Assembly (NCBI GenBank): GCA_002778195.1
Contig: PCDI01000001.1
Location: 1 to 64,000 of the forward strand
Direction of reading: 5' to 3'
Source of the DNA: Raffaelea ambrosiae
Taxonomy: Eukaryota; Ascomycota; Sordariomycetes; Ophiostomatales; Ophiostomataceae
DNA length: 64,000 nucleotides
The position numbers were made by a program, and so were the translations under genes. Below are positions 54,389-64,000 of the stretch, in pieces. The first letter of the stretch is position 1. Every line of letters begins with the position of its first letter. The notes beneath the pieces were generated by a model. The model was not told the origin of the DNA. It did no database searches and saw only the letters and a program-made list of their open reading frames with translations.

Positions 54389-56603
54389 ATGCCTCCGTCG
54401 GCAGACACGAATGTTCGTCACTCCACCACCCCTCTCTGCCTCGGACGTCCTAGAGAAGAACAGCACTAACTTTGTCTGCCATGAATAGTTGCAGGGCGCC
54501 AGCCTGCCTGATGTCGGAAATCGTGAGCACAGCCGGAATCCTAACCCCTACCAGCCGGTTGGCGACTTTCTCTCCAACGTCTCCCGCTTCAAGATCATCG
54601 AGTCTACCCTTCGCGAAGGCGAGCAATTTGCAAATGCGTTCTTCGATACGGGTGAGTAAGCCCCGCAAGACAATCCCTCGAATATTCATCCACCCCTCTT
54701 TACAGATATGGCAGTTTCACTAACGGTTGCGTGCTTTCTCAAGAGACCAAGATCAAGATGTATGGAGGGTTCCCTCGTCGTCACCACTCTCTGTCGGTAA
54801 TGCAGCATACTCACTATTTTCGATAACAGTGCCAAGGCTCTTGACGATTTTGGTGTGGACTACATCGAATTGACGTCCCCGGCAGCCTCGGAACAGTCAC
54901 GCAAGGACTGTGAGGCTATCTGCCAACTTGGTCTTAAGGTGAGCCCGAACCGTGAATTGCGAGGGAAATGAGAGACTGATGTTTTCAGCCACACATCCAA
55001 CTGTGACTAACTATAGCTATAGGCCAAGATATTGACCCGTATGCGTTTCCCTTCGACTTAACAATAGCTCCCATAGAACCAGCTCCCGCCAGCCAACTTG
55101 TTGCTAACTAATGAAGATGTTCGTTGTACGATGGAGGATGCAAGAATCGCTGTTGAGACTGGCGTCGACGGCTTGTAAGTTGGCCAATTGCTCTCCACCC
55201 CTTCGGTATGTGTCTTCAATACCTGACTTTTAGGGATGTTGTCATTGGCACATCGCACTTCTTGCGGGAATTCTCCCATGGAAAGGACATGGCCTACATC
55301 ACCAAGAGTGCCATTGAGGTCATCAACTTCATCAAGTCCAAGGGCCTGGAAGTCCGTTTTTCTTCCGAGGACTCATTCCGGTCCGACCTTGTCGATTTGC
55401 TGTCGCTCTATCGGACAGTCGACAAGGTGGGTGTAAACCGTGTTGGTATCGCCGATACCGTCGGTTGTGCCTCTCCTCGTCAAGTTTATGAGCTAGTGCG
55501 CACGCTTCGTGGTGTCGTCTGTAAGTTTCATGTTGCCTCCCATCCTATTCACGCTGCGCTCTATTGTATACGTCGTGCTGACCATGCTAGCGTGCGATAT
55601 CGAGTGTCATATGCACAACGACACTGGCTGTGCCATCGCTAATGCATACTGCGCTCTCGAGGCTGGCGCTACGCATGTTGATGTTTCCGTACTTGGCATT
55701 GGTGAGCGGAATGGAATCACTGTGAGTATTCACCTGATGTTTGTTTTTTCGGCCACATGTGTAAGATGACAACTAACAAACAACAGCCCCTTGGCGGGTA
55801 AGTCTTTGTTTTTCTTCATGAACGGTGGTCCCAAGTCTGGCTGTGTTCGGGGCAACAATGCCCCTAACGATGTTGTAACACGAAGAGATTGGAAGGAACC
55901 GGAACGAGGGGTTGGTCAAGCGAGATGGGTTGCTGTAGCCATACTGAGCATGCCGTTGGGGTCGGGGCGAAAGGTGGCTTGCAATGGGTGGCTACGGAGA
56001 CATAACTGACAACTGATCATAAGATTTTTGGCACGCATGATTGTGTCCGACCGTGAGTACGTCACGGGCAAGTATAAGCTGCACAAGCTCAAGGAGGTAA
56101 GACTAAAAAATCTCACATTTGCTTGCTTTTGGTTTAAATATGTCTATTGACTGCGTTCTCTAGCTGGAGGACTTTGTGGCAGAGGCTGTCCAGGTCAACA
56201 CACCTTTCAACAACTACATTACGGGCTTCTGCGCTTTCACACACAAGGCTGGCATCCATGCCAAGGCAATCCTGAATAACCCCAGCACTTACGAGATTAT
56301 CGACCCAGAAGACTTTGGAATGACTCGTTACGTCCATTTTGCATCGCGTTTGACAGGCTGGAACGCAGTTAAGACTCGTGTTGGCCAGTTAGGCCTATCG
56401 ATGACGGACGAGCAGATCAAGCTTGTGTAAGTCACGCCGTTGCTGTTACACTTTAAGGCTTATACCTAACCTAAGCACCTTCTAGCACGAGCAAGATCAA
56501 GGCTCTGGCCGATGTTCGTCCTATCGCCATTGACGACGCTGATTCGATCATCCGAAGCTTCCATCTGAGTCTTTCTGACAAGGGTGTCACAGCGAGCAAC
56601 TGA
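54389..56603 (+). CDS. LYS20: homocitrate synthase, 12 exons
   Basis: This is the first enzyme of the alpha-aminoadipate lysine pathway: acetyl-CoA plus 2-oxoglutarate to homocitrate. Exons are 54389-54412, 54489-54651, 54744-54759, 54830-54938, 55023-55038, 55117-55174, 55234-55520, 55591-55721, 55787-55797, 56024-56096, 56164-56426 and 56486-56603, for 422 aa. All phases agree. Key parts are RFKIIESTLREGEQFANAFF, YIELTSPAASEQS, RFSSEDSFRSDLVDL, HMHNDTGCAIANAY, GIGERNGITPLGG and FCAFTHKAGIHAKAILNNPS, including the metal-binding His and Asp residues. Exons 3, 5 and 9 are only 16, 16 and 11 nt. Exon 1 (8 codons, GTTCGT donor) is the least certain. Many introns have CTAAC close to the acceptor. 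Confidence 0.92.
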
Positions 56604-59600
56604 CCTCACAACTAAAATCTAGCTAAATTGTTAACATCAAACGGAGTTTGTTTGGGGGAAAAGAGTTTTATTTCCTCATCATCTGTGGCGCATTTCGGGT
56701 AATAAGACCAAAAAAAAAAAAAGAAAAAAAAAACCCCCAAAAAAGGGCCATGTCGTTACTGGGTGGTGCTTGATATTTTTTTTAAACACCAATTGTGCAG
56801 TGTGGGTTCATAGTATGACAAGACCAGAAACACTGCTCACTGTGTATTTTCTGAAGTTGCTTTTCTGGCGGCCCACTAATAACTGTATCACATTACTACA
56901 TTGAGGACCCACATGCACAGTGGTATTGGCATCTGTTCGATCGAGATATTGATCGACGTCCGAGCTCACAACTCTACTATGTACTCAAGGATGTACGCTG
57001 TCGATGAGAGTCAGCCTTCACTGAGACCGCCGCGTGAGTTTTAAGACGTCCATGAGTTGGATGCGCCTGTGAATGCACCTGCTCAGCTGTCTCACCCCTT
57101 TAAAGACTAGAGGAAAGAAAATAAATTAAAATGAATAATAAAGAGGGGAAAGCGATTAACATATAAAAAAACAAGAACAGCAAAAGAGCAAAAGAGCGAC
57201 TGAATTTATGGGAATGAAGTGGAGGAAAGGGAAGTGTTTGCACTGTGTCGGTGAAAGTTGACGTCGTTTAGCAAGACATGGTTTCACGCTGCCGATAGTA
57301 TGGATGTGGCCATATGGCGTGCTAACACTCAGCTACCAGCTGATCGGCAGCTGCATATGGAGGAGCCGTGCGGACATTGGGTGCAGAACTGGTCACAGTA
57401 AATACTGCATGGCCACTGGCGCTGCTGTGACTTGTGACTGGCTGTCGTGGATGCACACAGGACATAACTAGAACATACAGGACACGCGGGTCACAGGAGG
57501 CACGAGCGCTCACTCCCAGAGACAAAGCACAGCTAAATCTGGGTGCTGACTACTAGGCTGGAGAGCCAATGAGAATACCAAAACAAAAGTACTCTCCCGC
57601 ATCAATAGTCCACTTGAAAAGAAATCAACAAGAGAGACGGGATATATGCTAGCGATATTTCAGCGCGAATCACTGTAGTGGACTCTTTGACAGTCTGGGG
57701 CCAGGATATAAACTACACGGCCAGGATACGCTTTATACCATAAGACCCTACACAAGGCACGGCTACATCATCGAGAAGCCCGCGTGTCTGACATTCGAGC
57801 ATCACAGGGCAAGATGTGCCCAATGCCTCCCTCCTGTTCCGGTCCAAGATGTGCGGCACTCAGTGCCTCTCGTACGATCGCAGATGGATCGTTGTGGGGA
57901 TTCAGGGGGGCTAGCCGCTGCCAAGATAACTGAGGATCAAAGGGCGATCTCGTGGTCGGGTGCGACGGTGTCACCGGCAGCGACGTGGCGGGTGTCCACT
58001 GACAGCAAAACTTCCCGTTGACTAGGCACACCGGCGAATCAAGGGGTTGCCTAGGGGTGCCAGATCGGCGGGGCTAGGCCCCTGCAAACAATGAAATAAG
58101 GGTAAGCTAGGCTCTGGTTAACGCGCACCGTATGAACCGCAATAATATCCACATATGCTGTATATCCTCCAGCTGTACACGAGCGCCATAATCTCGTATT
58201 CTACTGCTCGACAACTTGCACTCCACAAACGCTGCGAGATCCAGGATCTTGCTACAAATATACAGTCGCATAAACCAACACACGGACCACAACAAACCAC
58301 AACGACACGATTCTACTTATACTTAAACTGCACATAACCCACTGCGGATATGCATCGATCGATCTGAATAGCGGGGCCCTTGTCGGGGTTGGCGATAGTA
58401 CTAACCAAATCAAAAGTTGTTCTGCGTAGTGCCGGTAGATCTAGGGAGCACACAACATGCCATGCCGCCCCAGCTGTGTACTCGTACTACTATGTACTAC
58501 GAGTATGCATGCATGATGCCACACTGTTTAACCCCTGTAAAGGTTGTGCAGGCTGTACGAGTACTGTTATGCTTGAGTCGTGAGACAAGCTGCGAGAACC
58601 TCCCCTTTTCATAGCATCTCAAAGACCCGTGTTTCTCGGCCGGCAGAATCGAGTATTGTTGAACCACAGAGTTTGTCAGCAGAGGATGTTACACGATCTT
58701 AACATACGCAGCAAGATATACTGTGGCGCACGCAAAACGTCCTCATGCTTGTGCGAGCACAATTGCCTGCCGATCAACGCCTTATTCTGCTCTGCATTTT
58801 TACATACTATGTAGTACGAGTAAGATACAAAAGTACTTCTTCGTTGTGCGATGTCCACAGAACACTCCCAACACGCAAACAACAAACACAGGATATGTAT
58901 GGTTCTCTGCATGCAAAGATAGCTTACCGAAATGGCGCTAGTCATGCGAGGGTTGCAGCAAATACGAGACTACATGACGTAAAGAACGAATAAAATCAGC
59001 TGTGTAAGGATGGACACACCAGACCCTTTCTCACGGAACTCAGCTCATTGGTACTATGGTTACCAGGCAAAAATTTTGCAGGGGGAGCTGAAAAAAAAAC
59101 AAAACTTTTGTGGGAAAGACGACGGCGTATTTTTGGCGTCGTGGCTTAGAGTTGCTAGTTTTTTTTTTTCCCTCAACCCCCTTTCTTTTTTCTTTTTTCT
59201 TTTTTTTTTTTTCCTTCCCCAGTGCAAGAAGTGTTTTACAAGGTGACCCGGGTGTCAAACAGGGACCGAGGGAGCCGACAACAAATTGTCTTGCAACCAC
59301 TATGTGACTTGTAGAAAGAGAGTATCAAAGCTAGCCTCCCAGCAGCCGTGAGAGCAGATATCCTACCCGTACCCGCCTTTGTCTCGCTTCTGTGCAGTTC
59401 ACCCCTAGGCGTGGAATATCTGGAACCCTTCCTTCAACCCCCCTCTCTTCTGCCCTTGTCCCGTTAGCGTCATGGGATGAACGCAGCTAGAAATGCACGG
59501 GAGGGGAGGGGGGTTGGAATAGAGGCTTTACACCTCCTGAGCAGTCCTGTTGTTTCCACCTCCTTTTCCGGGTCCCCATCCTTCGTTCCCCAGGACATAT

Positions 59601-59715
59601 AAAGCACCACAAACTGCTTCCCCTCCTCCTCTTCATCTTGCCGTCGTCTTCTTGTACTGCACCTTCATCTCATATCTCACTATTACCAGCACAAGCACTG
59701 TCACTCATAGGAATT
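56604..59715. other. 3.1-kb intergenic region with short inverted repeats
   Basis: No gene can be supported. It holds A-rich tracts at about 56709-56745, three of the window's seven TACGAGTA copies plus one TACTCGTA in 58479-58822 (including the inverted repeat TACTCGTA...TACGAGTA at 58479-58505), and a long pyrimidine/T tract at 59159-59218 upstream of the aquaporin. Confidence 0.6.
58479..58505. repeat. inverted repeat with ACGAGTA arms
   Basis: TACTCGTA (58479-58486) pairs perfectly with TACGAGTA (58498-58505) around an 11-nt loop. The same arm recurs at 58556-58563 and 58815-58822, and in hairpins elsewhere in the window (39632-39647, 40236-40271, 61428-61450). Confidence 0.75.
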
Positions 59716-60815
59716 ATGGCAGACAACCGGAACTCCTTTGCCAAGCGGCTGCCCCAAGGGGCGAAGAACCACTTCGTTGCCGGCATGGGGGAATTTATCG
59801 GAACTTTCTTGTTCATCTTCTTTGCTTTGGGGGGCGTCACAGCTGTTAACACCGCCGGGCCCCAGGACCAAGTCCTAGCATCGAACCCCTCGCAGTTGCT
59901 GTACATCTGCTTGTGCTTCGGTGTGTCGCTGCTGATTTCCGTTTGGTGTTTTTACCGTGTTTCTGGTGGACAATTCAACCCTGCTGTCACCCTCGCCTTG
60001 GTGCTTGTTGGCGCCGTCGGCCCAATCCGCGGTGTCGTCAATTTCCTCGCCCAGCTTCTGGGAGCCATGAGCGCCTGCGCTGTCCTCTCCGCTCTTCTCC
60101 CTGGAAAGTTTATGGCCAGCACGACCTTGCGGGACGATGTCAACACTGCCCAGGGCCTGTTTATCGAAGTGTTCGCGACTTCTATTCTGGTTTTGGCTGT
60201 GCTCATGTTGGCTGTTGAGAAGCACCGCGCGACATACCTCGCGCCCATCGGCATTGGCATTGCGCTGTTCACGGCCGAGCTCACGTAAGTCGAGAAATCC
60301 TAATCAGGATGGCTGTGACGAGATTAGTCTAGCAAACTTTGCCTCGCCTTCAAACTACCTAGAACTGCCATATCCTGACAACTCCCAACCCTTGACTCTG
60401 GAGACTTGCTGACCATGATTAATACAGGAGCATTCCTTACACTGGTGGCAGTGTCAACCCAGTTCGGTCTTTCGGCCCATGTGTTGTGACGAGATCATTC
60501 ACTCACTACCACTGGATCTATTGGATTGGGCCTCTCTTGGGCGGTCTCCTCGCGACGGCGGTCTACAAGGTCATCAAGGTCCTTGAGTACGAGACGGCCA
60601 ACCCGGGCCAAGATGACTCGGGTGAGTCTGCCGCGCTGTTTGACCCGAGTAGACAAAACCAGGGTTTTCTTCCGCAACATAACTCTGCAACCGATGTCTC
60701 TGGCCAGCGCCCAGGACTCCTCCGTAAGCTAAGCGGTGACACTCGTGTTGGCGAAGGCTACAGAACTGGACCCGGTCTCGAAGCCAACGCTAACCAGAGC
60801 ACTGCAGAAGCTTGA
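59716..60815 (+). CDS. aquaporin (MIP family), second NPA box is NPV
   Basis: Exons 59716-60284 and 60428-60815 give 318 aa. Six helices, GEFIGTFLFIFFALGG in helix 1, SGGQFNPAVTLAL (first NPA) and TGGSVNPVRSFGP (second box, NPV in place of NPA) identify a fungal water channel of the plasma membrane. The selectivity Arg follows the second box as usual. The join restores AEL-TSIPYTGGS. The C-terminal tail (about 60 residues, Ser/Gln/Gly-rich) is cytoplasmic and could be phosphorylated. The GlpF-type Asp after the second box is absent, favouring an orthodox aquaporin over an aquaglyceroporin. Confidence 0.92.
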
Positions 60816-63326
60816 TCGGGTCATAACCCCGTCCCCGAAGCACAACCGTCGAACGACTGGTTTCGAATGTTAACGAATTCGAACTCATTATGCCGGAAAA
60901 AACAAAAATCGGAAATCCGCTACCTCCAATGGACCAACTCTCGTTCTCTAAGCTTTCAGTCACGGATATTAATTATTATCATTACCATTCTGTTTTATTA
61001 GCAAATGTTTTATTAGTTTGCTTTTCCTTGTGTTGTGAAGGCGGTAGGAGGAGGGACCTTATTTACTACTTAATGGGCATGCAGCAGTTAAATTCAAATC
61101 GGCTACGTAGGGGTACGAGCATGTAGAAGATTTTGTGTTGGTATCAACATAATCAAAAAAAAAAAATCTTTGGGGGCTGGAACACGTCTGGAAGCGAAAT
61201 GGAGTGAGTGCAGGCGAATCACCTTACGACAACGAGACTAGTGCACAAGCTTGGACCAATCGTTGATGAACACTGTGTTTGGAAAGGGAAGAACTACTCC
61301 TTATTCCTGCAGTGAGTATTTTGTGCCTCCTAAAACGCTGGACTGGTTTTTTTTCTGGGGTGATGCTGGACAATGTCCGTGCATCGAGCCGGCGCATCTG
61401 GTACTTCCCCTCTCGCCTACATTCTCGTACTCGTGGTGTAACTACGAGTATGCACATGCTTGCCCTTTCACCTGAAGTGTTTTTCCGAAGTAGAATACAC
61501 GAATATGTGTGGAGCCATGGAGTTTTTATATTTTTTTGTCCAACTAAAACAGTTCGTACGTGTTCAAATAAAGAGTTCGCGTATTATTACTAATGGCTAT
61601 GTATTTGAGCAAGCAACTGTGACCACGGGACTTTGTCAGCGTCTTACCCCTGCCCGAATCTCGGCAAACACGATCCGTCGCTGACCAATGTCTGGACTAT
61701 TAATCGTGTGCCCACATCACCCGTAATTTCGGTTCCACCTCTCATTGTAGCACTTGATCTTTTGGCTTTCGAAGCCATCTATCGCTCCACAACGTGTGAT
61801 GTCGCTGTGTCTTGCGATGTCTGAAGCCGATATGGCCAGCCGATGAAACAGACGTAACAGAAGCCGTGCTGAACCGGGATGATCCGGGCAGGAGCCGGCA
61901 CGACGCCGAGTGGGCGGATAATGGATTTTCGATACGCTTGAGGCGCAATTCGTGTGGGAACACACATTGTAGGCAGATTCTTCTAACTTTGACAAAGAGA
62001 GTTCTGACAGGCATTGCGGATCTTCTCTTCTACATTCCCGTAGCCAATCTAATGGCAGGTCCGGGAAGAGTCCAGACAACCGCAGCCGGAAGTTACGGAC
62101 TTTTAAATGGGACCTTAGGCTCTGGCACCGAGTCTGTCAAAATTAGTGTCTTTGAGAACACACCCCTAGCTGGCTTAGTGACATTTTTCACATCTCCAGC
62201 TATTGTTGGTTTGTTCCTTCCTATCTTCCATCAACTGATCGACACTGTTTTGCTCGCATTCTAAAGAATAGTAGGCCGAAGACGAGACGCTGCTGGGATC
62301 TTACCCCAAAGATCCACATAATGTCGAACGCCTCGCAGCGAGTCGCGAAATACGTATCGAAGTTCATGGAAAGATCGTCGCTCGGAGTTCCCGTAGTGTT
62401 TTTGTATATGAGACCGTTTTGCAGGTTCGTTGCTATTTGCTACCCACGTCAGTGACGGACTGGAGTCTTCTACAGCCAAGTGAGACGTCTTTATACTGCC
62501 CCTACAAAGGACAAGCCCAATATTACGATCTGAATGTAGGCGAACGGCATATCTCTAACGCAGTGTGGTATTATTCATGCCCGGCATAAGAATCGCTAGC
62601 GATCAAAGGACAAAAGCTGGATGTATTTGTAAGTGGAAAGAAGGTGATACCTCCAACCGATGAAACTGGAGGCACCACCTAGTCAATGAGCCTCCAGATA
62701 TCGTGATAAATACCAGGGCCCCGCTGACTTCGCCGGCCTTAAGTTTACTTTAAAATTTCAACTATCACCCATCTCACTACCTGCTATTGCATCTACTTCG
62801 TATCTGTAGCCCGAAGGCAGGTTAATCGCCCGGCTGATTAATTCTCCCCATTATCGTGACGCCTAAACATGTGACAGAATAAATCATAAATCCCAGCTTC
62901 TGTGTATGTGGGTTTGCCTCTGATACACTACCAAAAATCATAGATAGGAGCAGAGAAAATTATAGTTCAAGATTTGCATACAAAAAAAAATTATAGCCCA
63001 GATAGTGATCGCAATATATTTATAGACATGGAGAACGCGAGGTTGATGCCACCATTGCGAACTTTACCCCACCAATTTTATGGTGTTGTTAGACAATCCT
63101 AAATTTCCGAGCAATCACAGGTAGTCTATATATTACCGTGCACAGTAGTGAATCATCAAAAGAGGGCACAAAATCTTCAAGGTGCCCGAGGTTATTAGGG
63201 TTCGCAGAAGCCGTGCATGGTCAAATTTATGATCTACTGTGTGTGATACCTGATGTAAGAGCAGGGGCGAAGGTGTACAAGGATAATACTAAGCATCCTC
63301 CAACCAAGGCCGAGAGACGCCGGATA
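60816..63326. other. 2.5-kb intergenic region
   Basis: No gene can be supported. The longest open frame (61812-62264, +) has a hydrophobic C-terminal end but no known motif. An inverted repeat with ACGAGTA arms lies at 61428-61450. The right part is AT-rich (62740-63130). Confidence 0.55.
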
Positions 63327-64000
63327 CTACTGTGTAATGACAGTTTCAGTATTCGGCGCCTCTTTTTTTTCCGAAGGCGTTATCTCGTCGTGGGTGTCTC
63401 TGATTTGAAGCTCTGCTTGAATGGCTTTCGCCGACCGCTTGCCGCCGAGGTCCATAGCAAGTGACTTGAAAGTCTGCACCAGTGTTTGGCGGCCCTCAAA
63501 TATGGGAAAAAGGCCGACAGCAAACAACGAGCAAAAAATCCAGATAATACCCACCGTGACCCATCCAGTAAAGAATGGCTTCGAGAAGATGTAACGTGAA
63601 CCATACATTGGCATCGGCCAAAGGACCAGGAAGGAAATGCTACATCGTTGTTAGCATAAAACTAGCATTCACGGTATGCTCCCTTAAATGCTGTTTTCTC
63701 CTGATGAGACTTACGTCATAAACAGTGTTGTGGCCTTGCTAATCTTGCTTGCCCTGAGCAACTTTGTCTGCTCTTCTTCAAATTGTGATACGGGCTCTTC
63801 ACTACCACCGACAGTGTTCTCCAAATCAACACCAGCCAAATCGGCAACATCATGGTCGTCACCCCTGCGGATATTTTTCATCGACATCCAATCATACTTG
63901 TCCTAAACACTGTTGTCAGCTAACTATTTGTGACAGCAAAACAAGTGAAGTTGATGGAACCCACAAGACCAAAAATGAGAGTGAAACCCGGAATAAGAAC
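63327..64000 (-). CDS. DUR3-type urea transporter, C-terminal part (runs off the window)
   Basis: Two exons are clear: 63902-63715 (DKYDWMSMKNIRRGDDHDVA...LRASKISKATTLFMT) and 63639-63327 (ISFLVLWPMPMYGSRYIFSK, FFTGWVTVGIIWIFCSL, then a charged tail ending at the stop). The pattern (F/Y)DWxSMKxIRR, an acidic linker and a last pair of helices is that of the C-terminus of Dur3-like SSS transporters. The 75-nt intron has GTAAGT...TAG ends and joins phase 2. A further coding piece (VLIPGFTLIFGL) begins at the window edge; its donor is uncertain (a GTGGGT at about 63964 keeps frame). It is a second DUR3-like gene in the window. Confidence 0.78.

Noticed and set aside
61812..62264. 150-codon frame with a hydrophobic end
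   Set aside because: No motif, signal peptide, splice pattern or codon evidence; kept as intergenic.
1..64000. tRNA, rRNA and CRISPR search by eye
   Set aside because: No cloverleaf with a T-arm consensus, no rRNA stretch and no spaced direct-repeat array was seen; CRISPR is not expected in a fungus.

Overview
The window is one chromosome end of a filamentous ascomycete (Pezizomycotina). It starts with 16 perfect CCCTAA telomere units. The genes carry short GT-AG introns (mostly 50-120 nt) with CTAAC-type branch sites, and the repeats carry mutations like those of repeat-induced point mutation (RIP). The species cannot be named from sequence alone.

Layout: (1) 1-13020 is a subtelomeric repeat block. 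Telomere repeats sit directly on the broken end of a Ty3/Gypsy chromovirus (element B, + strand, 97-336 and 7630-11106). A complete second chromovirus (element A, - strand, 337-7624, 466-bp LTRs, TACCA target duplication) is inserted into B. B itself lies in an older family-A LTR (remnant 11107-11526), and a further decayed family-A LTR lies at about 12545-12888. Both elements are dead: stops made by C-to-T changes and catalytic Asp-to-Asn changes. Element A also carries a spliced antisense gene with a Cys-rich domain (873-1501). (2) 13021-24216 holds three nitrogen-compound transporters on the + strand: an amino-acid permease, a DUR3-type urea transporter broken by one TAG, and an MTR-type amino-acid transporter. 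Exact GATAAG sites lie upstream, so nitrogen-source control is plausible. (3) 25334-35656 is a compact housekeeping block: POP7 (RNase P/MRP), RAV2 (V-ATPase assembly), a NIPSNAP protein divergent from ATP synthase subunit J, an FSH1-type hydrolase, an RNPS1-like splicing factor and proteasome RPN5. (4) 37832-50239 holds a GH16 wall glucanase-like protein, a membrane GT2 glycosyltransferase, a DnaJ-X co-chaperone and the ABC-F protein NEW1/Elf1. (5) 50760-64000 holds a broken secreted DUF4360 gene, a UDP-rhamnose synthesis enzyme, homocitrate synthase (12 exons, three of 11-16 nt), an aquaporin, and the 3' end of a second DUR3-type transporter running off the right edge.

Functional links are loose, as usual in fungi. 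The clearest are the transporter group next to the telomere, the tandem wall/polysaccharide pair GH16 and GT2, and the divergent pair of mitochondrial genes NIPSNAP/ATP18. Exon joins were worked out by eye from splice signals, reading frame and remembered family conservation; no alignment or transcript data were available. No tRNA, rRNA or CRISPR was found. Long intergenic stretches (15341-18234, 20526-22680, 35657-37831, 56604-59715, 60816-63326) hold no gene I can support.
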